From positions 868,001 through 932,000 of the forward strand of contig NZ_CP046027.1 of NCBI RefSeq assembly GCF_009671065.1: a stretch of DNA of 64,000 nt, read 5' to 3'. The stretch is from Neisseria brasiliensis. Its GTDB lineage: Bacteria; Pseudomonadota; Gammaproteobacteria; Burkholderiales; Neisseriaceae. This document shows positions 50,851 to 59,894 of this stretch, piece by piece. Position numbers and translations under genes: made by a program. The notes beneath the pieces are model-generated. The model worked only from the letters and a program-made list of their open reading frames with translations. It made no database searches and had not been told where the DNA came from. Numbering within the stretch: the stretch's first letter is position 1; each line of letters opens with the position of its first letter.

Positions 50851-53800
50851 TCACACACGCACGTTCCGCTTGTTCACCCAACCCCGAATCCACACAAAAA
50901 AGATCGGCACAAACAGCAAACCCAATACCGTTGAAAACACCGTGCCGCCCAATACCGCCGTGCCGATGGCCACACGGCTGCCGGCACCGGCGCCGGTGCC
51001 GAGCGCGAGCGGAATCACGCCGAAGCCGAAGGCGAGCGAGGTCATCAGAATCGGGCGCAAGCGCAGGCGGGCGGCCTCGGTGGCGGCCTGCCAAATGCTT
51101 TTGCCTTGTTCTTGCAGTTGCACCGCAAATTCAACAATCAGAATGGCGTTTTTCGCGGCCAAGCCGATGGTGGTCAGCAGACCGACTTGGAAAAACACAT
51201 CGTTCGCCAAACCGCGTGCTGAAGTAAACAACAATGCGCCCAACACACCCAACACCGCCGAGAGCATCACAGCAAACGGCACGCTCCAGCTTTCGTATAG
51301 TGCCGCCAAGCATAAAAACACAAACAACACCGACAAGGCATACAGCAGCGGCGCGAGCGCACCGGCGCGTTTTTCCTGCAACGATGCGCCCGTCCATTCA
51401 ATGTTGTAGCCGTGCGGCAATTGTTTGATGACTTCTTCCACCGCCGCCATGGCATCGCCCGAACTCACGCCCTCGCCTGCCGATGCCTGCATTTCCATCG
51501 CCAAGCTGCCGCTGAAACGGATAAGCTGAGGCGGCGCGACATTCCAACGCACGCTACTGAAGGCGGAGAGCGGAATCATTTCGCCGTTTTGGTTGCGCAC
51601 TTTCCATTCGCCGATATTTTGCGGCTGCATACGGAACGGCGCATCGGCTTGCAAATACACGCGTTTGACACGGCCGTTGTGGATAAAGTCGTTGACGTAT
51701 GTGCCACCCAAAGCGTTGGTTAACACGGCATTGATGTCGTTCAGATTAATGCTGTAGGCTAAGGCTTTGCGGTCGTCCACATCGACCACCACCTGACTGC
51801 GTGGGTCTTGGTTGTTGACGCGCACGCTGCGCAAGCGGGCATCTTGTGCGGCCAGCGCGGTGAATTGCTCGGCGGCGGCCACCAGTTTGTCGTAGCCTTG
51901 GCCGTTGCTGTCTTTAATCACAAAATTCAAGCCACCCGCCGAACCCAAGCCGCGCACCACCGGCGGCAGGTTGACGAAAATTTTGGCGTTTTTGCGCTGG
52001 CGGAACAGGCGTGAGGCGCGTTGCTCCAATGCTCGCGCGCTTTGCTCGGCGCTGCGCTCTTCCCACGGTTTCAGGCGCACGGTGAGCAAACCGAAACCCT
52101 GATTACCGCGTATGCCGGTAAGTGCCATCACGTTGGCGACTTCGGGCTGCTGTTGGAAAAAGGCTTCCAAATCGTCCAAGGTTTCGCGCAAACGCGCATC
52201 GGTCGAGCCCGACGGCATGGTCACGCTGACTTGCAGATAACCTTGGTCTTCTTCCGGCAAAAATGATGTCGGCAAAAAGTGGAACAAAGCGGCGCAAGCG
52301 GCGATGATGGCGAGAAAGCCGGCAAACATCCACTTGCCGCGTTTGAAAGTACCGCCCACCCAGCCGGCGTAGCGTTGCGATAAGCGCTCAAAACTGCGGT
52401 TGAACCAAGCAAAAGGCCGTCTGAACAGGCCGCCGCTCGGTTTGTCGTGCGCTTTGGGCTTCAGAAATTGGGCGCACATGGCCGGTGAAAGCGTCAATGC
52501 CACCAACACGGAAAAGCCCATCGCCGCAATCAGCGTGACGGCAAACTGGCGGTAAATCACGCCCGTGGTGCCGGGGAAAAACGCCATCGGCACAAACACC
52601 GCCGACAACACCATGCCCACACCCACCAGCGCGGAAGAAATCTCTTTCATCGATTTTTCAGTGGCGGTTTTCGCGTCCAAACCTTCGTCGTGCATCACGC
52701 GCTCGACGTTTTCTACCACCACGATGGCATCGTCCACCAGCAAGCCGATGGCCAACACCAACGCAAACATGGTCAGCATGTTAATCGAATAGCCCAAGGC
52801 CGCTAAAATGCCCAGCGTGCCCATCAGCACCACCGGCACGGCAATAGCTGGAATCAGCGTGGCGCGCCAGCTTTGCAGGAACACAAACATCACCAGCACC
52901 ACCAACACAATCGCTTCAATCAGCGTTTTCATCACTTCTTTCAGCGAAGCTTTCACAAACGGTACGCTGTCTTGGCTGGTTTGCGCTTTCATGCCGTAAG
53001 GGAAATCCGGCTCCAGCTCGCGGATTTTGGCTTCCACCGCAGCAGCCGTATCCAAGGCATTGGCGCCGTCTGAAAGCACAATGCCCAACGCGCCGCCGTT
53101 TTTGCCGTTGAACCGCGTTTGCACATCGGCACTTTCCGCGCCCAATTCCACCCGCGCCACGTCTTTAATCGTCACCACCGCGCCGCTCGGCGTGCTTTTC
53201 AGCACCACGTTTTCAAATTGCTCCACCGTTTGCAGCTTGCTGCGTGCCTGAATCGGCGCATTCAGCATTTGCCCGTCAACCGAAGGCAGTTGCCCCAACT
53301 GCCCCGCCGAAACCTGCGTATTCTGGCTTTCCAAAGCCGCGCGCACGTCCGAGGGCATCAGCTGGAACTGTTCCAATTTATTCGGATCCAGCCAAATACG
53401 CATGGCGTAGCTGCTGCCGTAAAGCTGCACTTCGGCCACACCGTCGATACGCCCCAACACGTCCACCACATTGCTCGCCAAATAATCGGTAATCGCCACG
53501 CGCGGCACGTTCGGCTGATCGGTATAAAACATCCACGACACCAAATTATCCTGCCCGCCGCGCGTCACCGACACGCCGCGGCTGCGCACCGCTTCGGGCA
53601 GACGCGACATCACCTGTTGCAAGGCATTTTGCACCTGAACCTGCGCCACATCGATGTCGGTACCCGGCTCGAAAGTAATGGTTGTGCGCGACTGGCCGGA
53701 CGAATCGGCAGTCGAAGTCATGTACATCAAGCCATCCAAACCGGTCAGCTGCTGCTCGATCACCTGCGACACGGAATCATTGACCGTCTCCGCCGACGCA

Positions 53801-53952
53801 CCGGTATAACGCGCCACCACAGAAACCTGCGGCGGTGCAATATCAGGATACTGCTCCAGCGGCAACGCAAAAATCGACAGCGCACCGGCCAGCGTGATGA
53901 AAATCGACAACACCCACGCAAACACGGGGCGGTGGATAAAAAAGTGAGCCAT
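50851..53952 (-). CDS. RND efflux permease of the HAE1 family (not MtrD)
   Basis: 1033 residues, the full AcrB-type architecture: one helix, a large periplasmic loop, helices 2-7, a second loop, helices 8-12. The start FFIHRPVFAWVLSIFI is typical. Proton-relay residues are present: the Asp pair in GLLVDDAIVVVENVER, the Lys in GLAAKNAILIVEFA and the Arg in LRLRPILMTSLAF. The loop and helix sequences differ from neisserial MtrD throughout, so this is a second pump. Neither a membrane-fusion protein nor an outer-membrane channel gene is adjacent; it would need a partner encoded elsewhere. Substrates are unknown. Confidence 0.9.
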   Translation of the reverse strand: MAHFFIHRPVFAWVLSIFITLAGALSIFALPLEQYPDIAPPQVSVVARYTGASAETVNDSVSQVIEQQLTGLDGLMYMTSTADSSGQSRTTITFEPGTDIDVAQVQVQNALQQVMSRLPEAVRSRGVSVTRGGQDNLVSWMFYTDQPNVPRVAITDYLASNVVDVLGRIDGVAEVQLYGSSYAMRIWLDPNKLEQFQLMPSDVRAALESQNTQVSAGQLGQLPSVDGQMLNAPIQARSKLQTVEQFENVVLKSTPSGAVVTIKDVARVELGAESADVQTRFNGKNGGALGIVLSDGANALDTAAAVEAKIRELEPDFPYGMKAQTSQDSVPFVKASLKEVMKTLIEAIVLVVLVMFVFLQSWRATLIPAIAVPVVLMGTLGILAALGYSINMLTMFALVLAIGLLVDDAIVVVENVERVMHDEGLDAKTATEKSMKEISSALVGVGMVLSAVFVPMAFFPGTTGVIYRQFAVTLIAAMGFSVLVALTLSPAMCAQFLKPKAHDKPSGGLFRRPFAWFNRSFERLSQRYAGWVGGTFKRGKWMFAGFLAIIAACAALFHFLPTSFLPEEDQGYLQVSVTMPSGSTDARLRETLDDLEAFFQQQPEVANVMALTGIRGNQGFGLLTVRLKPWEERSAEQSARALEQRASRLFRQRKNAKIFVNLPPVVRGLGSAGGLNFVIKDSNGQGYDKLVAAAEQFTALAAQDARLRSVRVNNQDPRSQVVVDVDDRKALAYSINLNDINAVLTNALGGTYVNDFIHNGRVKRVYLQADAPFRMQPQNIGEWKVRNQNGEMIPLSAFSSVRWNVAPPQLIRFSGSLAMEMQASAGEGVSSGDAMAAVEEVIKQLPHGYNIEWTGASLQEKRAGALAPLLYALSVLFVFLCLAALYESWSVPFAVMLSAVLGVLGALLFTSARGLANDVFFQVGLLTTIGLAAKNAILIVEFAVQLQEQGKSIWQAATEAARLRLRPILMTSLAFGFGVIPLALGTGAGAGSRVAIGTAVLGGTVFSTVLGLLFVPIFFVWIRGWVNKRNVRV

Positions 53953-54030
53953 AAGTTGATGAGGAATATATTATTTTTCAGACGGCCTGATTGTGAACAA
54001 TTTACCCAAGTTAGGCAAGGTATCCGATGT

Positions 54031-54075
54031 AAAAAGGCCGTCTGAAAATCTGCGTGGGATTTTCAGACGGCCTTT
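54031..54075. terminator. DUS terminator behind the glycosyltransferase gene
   Basis: AAAGGCCGTCTGAAAAT and its complement around a short loop, with A and T runs outside. A separate single DUS lies at about 53978. Confidence 0.8.
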
Positions 54076-54088
54076 GCTGAATGCCGAA

Positions 54089-55060
54089 CTATCTTGCCAT
54101 AATCTTACTGGCAGCCAGCACCTGCAATGCGGTTTTACTGCGGAATAACGCACACAAAACACGCGTACGCATACGTTGGTTAAACCGGCTCGGATAACCT
54201 TTTAATTGGTAATCGTAGCACACATCCTGCAAGCGGCGGAACATTTCCGCTGCTGAAATGCGGTTTTTCAGCATCGACGTAATATAGATAAACTGGAAAG
54301 AATCACGAATTTCCAATAAACGCTTGCTGACTTCAGGCTGCTTATCCGCTTTCATGATACGGGTATATTCTTTAACAGATAAACCGATGTCATCAAGATA
54401 TTTCTGGGTCTGCTCTGCAGTACGTTTTTTGCGCATCACAGAATCGGGATTATCTACATAGAGATAAACTTTTTGATGGGTTGCGGCCACTTTTTTGCAG
54501 GCCAGCATGTATTCCAATAAAAAGACGCCGTCTTCCAAATAAGCCATGCCCGGAATAAAACGCAATTTTAACGATTCGATTAAATCACGACGGTAAATAT
54601 ATGACCAAACTGCCGACATAAACGACAATTCGTTCATGTATTTGGCCAAATCCATCACTTTTACCCCATCGCCCAATTGAAATTTCTCTTCCACATCAAA
54701 CTGAAGCAAATCGGCAGACTGCGTATCCATCACCTCCAAGAAACGACCTAATTCTTGCGGATTCAATTGATCGTCGTGATCCATAAACATCACAAATTCA
54801 CCGCTGGCTTTTTCCAAAGCCAAATTGCGTGCGCGACTGACTCCGCCATTAGGCGTATCAATCAAATGATGTTGCAGATAAGAATGCTCAGCAAACAATG
54901 CTTGTAATTGCGCCAGCGTGTCATCGCGGGAGCCATCGTTGATAACAATGAATTCAACATTGCCCAAAGCCTGATGGATGTTTAAGAAATTCTCGCCCAG
55001 ACCGGCAATAAACTTACCGCCATTATAAACAGGAACAATTAAAGAAAGTTTTGTTGTCAT
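54089..55060 (-). CDS. Glycosyltransferase family 2
   Basis: 323 residues. The GT-A fold begins LSLIVPVYNGGKFI, with the nucleotide-binding DGSRDDT, the DXD-type metal site in FMDHDDQLNP and the acceptor-side AYLEDGVFLLEYML. The last 100 residues are basic and probably membrane-associated. Its base composition is noticeably more AT-rich than that of its neighbours, as is usual for surface-polysaccharide genes gained by transfer. It is a single gene without a polysaccharide cluster. LOS modification is the likely role; donor and acceptor are unknown. Confidence 0.88.
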   Translation of the reverse strand: MTTKLSLIVPVYNGGKFIAGLGENFLNIHQALGNVEFIVINDGSRDDTLAQLQALFAEHSYLQHHLIDTPNGGVSRARNLALEKASGEFVMFMDHDDQLNPQELGRFLEVMDTQSADLLQFDVEEKFQLGDGVKVMDLAKYMNELSFMSAVWSYIYRRDLIESLKLRFIPGMAYLEDGVFLLEYMLACKKVAATHQKVYLYVDNPDSVMRKKRTAEQTQKYLDDIGLSVKEYTRIMKADKQPEVSKRLLEIRDSFQFIYITSMLKNRISAAEMFRRLQDVCYDYQLKGYPSRFNQRMRTRVLCALFRSKTALQVLAASKIMAR

Positions 55061-55248
55061 TTTCAGTTATGCATGAAGGTTAAAATATGAATCGGCGGTA
55101 TTAATAAGCACAAACTATCAAACAGCTGAATGCGGCTGCCCTAAAGGTTGACTGACTTATCTAGCGGTATGCCGCAAGCGCACCGCTGGATTAGAGCATC
55201 AATCCGCCGTTTAATTCCCTATTCGGCTGGGTTTAACCTAAATTTTAT

Positions 55249-56253
55249 TTAAAACGTAAACCCTGTCTCCAACTCTTCATCGCCCACCAATTCCACCAAC
55301 AGCGCATACAGCGGCGCCAAATCGACATAGCGGCGGCTGGCGCGGCGCAGGTAATTCAGGAAACGTGGGATTTCAGGACGGTATTTGTCTTTACCGTCGC
55401 GGTGGTACAGACGGGCGAAAATGCCGGCCACTTTCAGATGGCGTTGCACACCCATCCATTCAAACCAACGGTAGAATTCGTCAAAATCGGCCGGCACAGG
55501 CAAACCGGCGGCACGGGCTTTTTCCCAGTAACGGATGACCAAGTCCAACACAAATTCTTCTTCCCATTCGATAAACGCATCGCGCAGCAGCGACACCAAA
55601 TCATAGGAAATCGGACCATACAGCGCATCTTGGAAATCCAATACACCCGGGCGGCCGGCTTGCAGCATGAGATTACGCACGATGAAATCGCGGTGCACAT
55701 ACACTTGCGGTTGCGCCAACAGCGGCGGCAGCAAGATATCGATTACTTGCTGCCACAATTGGCGCTGCTTGAAATTAAGCTCTTTGCCCAATTCTTTGGC
55801 CACAAACCATTCTGGGAACAAATTAATCTCGCGCAGCAACACTTCGCGGTCATACAGTGGCAATTGGTCAGGTTGGCTGGCTTTTTGCAGCACAATCAAT
55901 TCGTCAATCGCTTCGAGTAGCAAGGCTTTGTGGGCGGATTCGGATGTTTCCTGCGTCATGGCGGCCAAAAACGTGGTGTTGCCCAAATCGTTCAACACCA
56001 TAAAGCCCAGCGCTTCATCCACATGCAACACTTGCGGCACATTGACCATGTCGAATAATTTCTGCACCTTCAAATACGGTGCCACGCTCATTTTTTCCGG
56101 CGGCGCATCCATACACACCACCGTGCGGCCGTCTGAAAAAGTGGCGCGGAAATAGCGGCGGAAATCGGCATCGGCCGCGGCAAAGCTCAACTCAAAAGAT
56201 TCATTCGGATAAACGGTTTCCAGCCATTTTTGTAATTCAATTTGTCGTTGCAT
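55249..56253 (-). CDS. amgK: Cell-wall sugar kinase (AmgK-like phosphotransferase)
   Basis: 334 residues of the aminoglycoside-phosphotransferase fold, with the catalytic loop VYVHRDFIVRNLML and the metal-binding LDFQDALYGPISYDLVSLL. Relatives phosphorylate anomeric MurNAc and GlcNAc for peptidoglycan recycling. It diverges from lptD-surA, the neighbourhood that amgK has in Pseudomonas. The partner nucleotidyltransferase gene murU, usually next to it, is not in the window. The glycosyltransferase lies about 190 bases beyond its stop. Confidence 0.85.
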   Translation of the reverse strand: MQRQIELQKWLETVYPNESFELSFAAADADFRRYFRATFSDGRTVVCMDAPPEKMSVAPYLKVQKLFDMVNVPQVLHVDEALGFMVLNDLGNTTFLAAMTQETSESAHKALLLEAIDELIVLQKASQPDQLPLYDREVLLREINLFPEWFVAKELGKELNFKQRQLWQQVIDILLPPLLAQPQVYVHRDFIVRNLMLQAGRPGVLDFQDALYGPISYDLVSLLRDAFIEWEEEFVLDLVIRYWEKARAAGLPVPADFDEFYRWFEWMGVQRHLKVAGIFARLYHRDGKDKYRPEIPRFLNYLRRASRRYVDLAPLYALLVELVGDEELETGFTF

Positions 56254-56323
56254 AGCAGTTTCTTGGATTTTCAGGTTAAAATAAACGCTATTCTAACTGG
56301 CAAAACCGATTTAAGGTGCAACT

Positions 56324-58801
56324 TTGGCTCGTTTATTTTCACTCAAACCTTTGGTCATCGCATTAAGCGTCGGCTTCAGCACAGCGGCGGCGGCACAGAC
56401 CGGCGGCGCGTTTGTGCCGGAGGCGGCCGATTATGTGCCGATTGAAACCGCCCAAGACACGGCCAACCCGGTTGCCGCGGTCGAGCAAACTGTTGCCGAA
56501 ACTGCCGAAGAAAACCAAGCTGCTGACAACAGGCCGTCTGAAAAAGCAGACGAATTGTCTTTGGGCAGCACCTGTCTGTTTTGCACTGAAGAAACCTTGG
56601 CCGAGCATGCCAAAGCAAAACAAAACGAAACTTCGGTCAAACGCAGCGGCGAAGAGCCTTCGCCCACCGATTACACCCGCGTGACCGCCGATTACGTCGA
56701 AGGCCAAACCAATGTGCAGGTACAGGCCAAAGGCGATGTGATTATCGAGCGCAATGATGAGGTACTCAACGCCGATTGGGCGCATTACGATCAAGCCAGC
56801 AATACCGTGACTGCCGGCAATCAGTTTGTGCTGTATCAAAACGGCTCCATTGTCAGCGGCGAACACATCAACTACAACTTGGATTCGGGCGCAGGCATCA
56901 CTGAAAACGTACGCATGGCGACCGAACGCGACGGCCGCCGCCTGCAAAGCGTCAGCGAAAAAGCCGAAATGCACAGCAAAGAGCGCTACAAGCTCATCAA
57001 CACCAAATTCAACACCTGCGCACCCGGCGATGCCAGCTGGTACATCAAGGCCAAAAGCATTGATGCCAACCAAGAAACCGGCATCGGCGTAGCCAAAGGC
57101 GCCTCACTGGTGTTCGGCGGTGTGCCTGTTTTGTACACACCTTGGGCCGATTTCCCGCTTAACGGCGACCGCAAAAGCGGCTTGTTGGTGCCAAATATCT
57201 CCACCGGTTCAGACGGCCTCGAATTGTCACTGCCTTATTATTTGAACTTGGCACCGAATTTAGATGCCACTGTGACCCCGGGCATCATTTCCAGCCGCGG
57301 TGTGCGTTTGGGCGGACAAATACGCTATCTCGAGCCCCAATACCGAGGGCAAGTGAACGGTGCTTGGATGCCTAACGACAAAAAAAGTGACCACAACAAC
57401 CGCTACCAATTCCAATGGAACCACAATCATCAATTCACCGCCAAACTCAGTGGCGGCGTGGATTTCAACAGCGTGTCGGATAACGACTACTATCGCGACT
57501 TCTACGGCCGCAACGACATCGCCGACAACGTCAACCTCAACCGCCAAGCTTGGTTAAACTACCACGACACTTATTGGGGCGGTAATTTCGACGGCTCGCT
57601 GATGGCGCAAAAATACCAAACCTTGGCCAACGAATACGGCTACAAAGACGAACCTTACGCCATCATGCCGCGCTTGTCCGGCCGCTGGCAGCGCAGCTTC
57701 GACAATATGCAAGCTAATGTATTCAGCCAATTCACCCGCTTCGAACATGACGACAAACAAAGCGGTAGCCGCGTGGTATTGAACCCAAGTGTCAAATGGG
57801 ATTTCCACAACAATTGGGGTTACGTGCGTCCGAAAGTCGGTGTGCACGCCACCTATTATGATTTAGACAGCTTCAATGGCAGTAGTGGCCGCCATGTCAG
57901 CCGTGTTTTACCAATGGCCAGCATCGACAGCGGCATGACGTTTGAACGCCACACACAATTTTTGGGCAACAATTATCTACAAACACTGGAACCGCGTTTA
58001 TTCTACAATTATGTGCCCACCAAATCACAAAACGATTTACCGAATTTCGACACTTCGGAAAACAGCTTCACCTACGAGCAATTGTTCCGTGAAAACCTGT
58101 TTTCAGGCAACGACCGCATTAATGCCTCCAACAGCCTGTCAACTGCAGTGCAGAGCCGTATCCTGAATCCGAAAACCGGTGCCGAATTGTTCCGTGCCGG
58201 TATCGGTCAGAAATTCTATTTCAAAACCGACACTGTCTTGCTCGACGGCAGCGTGGGCCAATACGAGCGTAACCGTTCCGACTGGGTGGCGTTTGCCCAC
58301 GGCAATGTGACTGACAGCGTGCGTTTTGATTTCGACATCCACTACAATCAAAACCAAAACCGCGCCGAGAGCTACGCGGCAGGCATCCGCTACAATCCGG
58401 AGCCGGGTAAGGTGTTGAGTGCGCGTTACAAACACAACCGCAACGCCCGCATCTACCTACAAGACGATGGCGAATATTTGTACGATAAATTAAACCAAGT
58501 CGATTTGGCCGCCCAATGGCCGCTGCGTAAAAACCTGTATGCCGTTGCCCGCTACAACTACGAAATCACCGTGAAAAAACCGCTGGAAATGCTGGCCGGT
58601 GTCGAATACAAAAGTGATTGTGGCTGCTGGAGCGCCAGCGTGGTGGCACAACGCTACGTGACCGGTGAAAACAGCAAGAAAAACGCCGTTTTCTTCAACT
58701 TACAGCTGAAAGATTTGAGCAACGTCGGCCAAAATCCATTTGAACAACTCCGCTTAGCCATTCCGGGCTACAGCAAAACCAACGAGGTAGTGAACCCATG
58801 A
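56324..58801 (+). CDS. lptD: LPS-assembly outer-membrane protein LptD
   Basis: Inserts lipooligosaccharide into the outer leaflet. 825 residues, starting at TTG: the reading MARLFSLKPLVIAL gives a proper signal peptide, AAGGTG lies upstream and no ATG fits. A variable spacer to about 75 is followed by the Cys pair in STCLFC, the OstA/jellyroll domain (DYVEGQTNVQVQAKGDV), then the 26-strand barrel. Further Cys occur in NTCAPG and SDCGCW, the sites of the family's essential disulfides. It overlaps surA by four bases (ATGA). A DUS is encoded in the spacer and another in the barrel. Confidence 0.96.
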   Translation: MARLFSLKPLVIALSVGFSTAAAAQTGGAFVPEAADYVPIETAQDTANPVAAVEQTVAETAEENQAADNRPSEKADELSLGSTCLFCTEETLAEHAKAKQNETSVKRSGEEPSPTDYTRVTADYVEGQTNVQVQAKGDVIIERNDEVLNADWAHYDQASNTVTAGNQFVLYQNGSIVSGEHINYNLDSGAGITENVRMATERDGRRLQSVSEKAEMHSKERYKLINTKFNTCAPGDASWYIKAKSIDANQETGIGVAKGASLVFGGVPVLYTPWADFPLNGDRKSGLLVPNISTGSDGLELSLPYYLNLAPNLDATVTPGIISSRGVRLGGQIRYLEPQYRGQVNGAWMPNDKKSDHNNRYQFQWNHNHQFTAKLSGGVDFNSVSDNDYYRDFYGRNDIADNVNLNRQAWLNYHDTYWGGNFDGSLMAQKYQTLANEYGYKDEPYAIMPRLSGRWQRSFDNMQANVFSQFTRFEHDDKQSGSRVVLNPSVKWDFHNNWGYVRPKVGVHATYYDLDSFNGSSGRHVSRVLPMASIDSGMTFERHTQFLGNNYLQTLEPRLFYNYVPTKSQNDLPNFDTSENSFTYEQLFRENLFSGNDRINASNSLSTAVQSRILNPKTGAELFRAGIGQKFYFKTDTVLLDGSVGQYERNRSDWVAFAHGNVTDSVRFDFDIHYNQNQNRAESYAAGIRYNPEPGKVLSARYKHNRNARIYLQDDGEYLYDKLNQVDLAAQWPLRKNLYAVARYNYEITVKKPLEMLAGVEYKSDCGCWSASVVAQRYVTGENSKKNAVFFNLQLKDLSNVGQNPFEQLRLAIPGYSKTNEVVNP

Positions 58802-59712
58802 ATGTGAAACCTTTAATGCTGGCCGTGGTACTCGGTCTGAACCTGAATGCCGCGCATGCTGCCGATGTCAAAGCTTCCGACAGCATCGCCGCCGTGGTGG
58901 ATAACGACATCATCACCCAGCGCCAAGTCAGCGAAGCGCTGGCCGATGCGCGTCGCAACCTGCCGAAAGGCACGCAAGTCACCGATACCGAACTGCGCCA
59001 ACAAGTCGTGGCACAAATGGTCAACCAATCCTTAATCGTGCAAGCAGGCAAACGCCGAGGTATTCAAGCCAGCGAAGCCGAAATCGATGCCGTGATTGCG
59101 CAAAATCCGTCTTTGAAAAATGCCAACAAACGCGTACGCCGCGAAATCGGCGACAGCATCATTGTCGAAAAAGTACGCCAACAAGCCATTATGGAAAACA
59201 GCCGTGTCAGCGACAGCGAAGTGACCAGCTTCATCAACCGCGCACAGCAGCAAGGTGTTGCCCTACCGGAAGGCGAGCCATTGCGCCAATACAATGCGCA
59301 ACACATTCTGATTAAAGCCGATTCCGATAACGCCGCGGCCGCAGCCGAAAGCAGCATCCGCAAAATCTACGCCCAAGCCCGCAGCGGTGCGGATTTTGCC
59401 GGTTTGGCGCGTCAATATTCGCAAGACGGCAGCGCGGCCAACGGCGGTAACTTGGGCTGGTTTTCAGACGGCATGATGGTCACGCCGTTTGAAGATGCTG
59501 TGCACAAACTCAAACCCGGCCAAGTCAGCGCGCCGGTACGCACCCAATTCGGCTGGCACATCATTAAGCTGAACGACATCCGCGAAGCCGGTACACCGGA
59601 AGAGCGCCAACGCAATGCCGTGCGCCAATATATTTCGCAACAAAAAGCCCAGCAAGCCACCACCAATTTGCTGCGTGAATTACATTCAAGCTCGTTTGTG
59701 GATATCCGCTAA
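58798..59712 (+). CDS. surA: Periplasmic chaperone/peptidyl-prolyl isomerase SurA
   Basis: Escorts outer-membrane proteins such as LptD through the periplasm. 304 residues: signal peptide (cleavage near AHAAD), a SurA_N helical domain with DNDIITQRQVSEAL, and one parvulin domain (about 163-262) with HILIKAD and GGNLGWFSDGMM. E. coli SurA has two parvulin domains; the single one here fits the shorter neisserial type. The start overlaps the lptD stop, so the two are translationally coupled. A DUS is encoded inside the parvulin domain (FSDG). Confidence 0.93.
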   Translation: MNVKPLMLAVVLGLNLNAAHAADVKASDSIAAVVDNDIITQRQVSEALADARRNLPKGTQVTDTELRQQVVAQMVNQSLIVQAGKRRGIQASEAEIDAVIAQNPSLKNANKRVRREIGDSIIVEKVRQQAIMENSRVSDSEVTSFINRAQQQGVALPEGEPLRQYNAQHILIKADSDNAAAAAESSIRKIYAQARSGADFAGLARQYSQDGSAANGGNLGWFSDGMMVTPFEDAVHKLKPGQVSAPVRTQFGWHIIKLNDIREAGTPEERQRNAVRQYISQQKAQQATTNLLRELHSSSFVDIR

Positions 59713-59735
59713 ATGCTTTAATTTGTACTATCACC

Positions 59736-59768
59736 AAGGCCGTCTGAAAAAAATCGTTCAGACGGCCT
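59736..59768. terminator. DUS palindrome behind surA
   Basis: AAGGCCGTCTGAA and TTCAGACGGCC around a short A-rich loop, ending one base before the left end of the IS5-family element. Confidence 0.8.
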
Positions 59769-59797
59769 GAGACCTTTGCAAAACCCTACCTACCATC

Positions 59798-59833
59798 AAA
59801 AAAGCTTACCTAGGTTACTAAGTAAGCTTTTTT
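59798..59833 (-). terminator. Internal terminator of the IS5-family element
   Basis: AAAAAAGCTTAC and GTAAGCTTTTTT are perfectly complementary around 12 bases. It would end transposase transcription and also shield the element from surA read-through. Confidence 0.85.
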
Positions 59834-59894
59834 TCAACATAAAATCCCCAATCATTACCTAAAATTCCCTATTCTCGGGCACATTTCCCCCTTT

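Noticed and set aside
50851..53952. Naming the RND permease mtrD
   Set aside because: The N-terminal and central sequences diverge from neisserial MtrD, and mtrC and mtrE are not adjacent.
53119..54045. A 308-codon plus-strand frame opposite the RND gene
   Set aside because: Its composition (His/Arg/Leu/Gln) is that of an antisense shadow, and the RND frame on the other strand is unambiguous.
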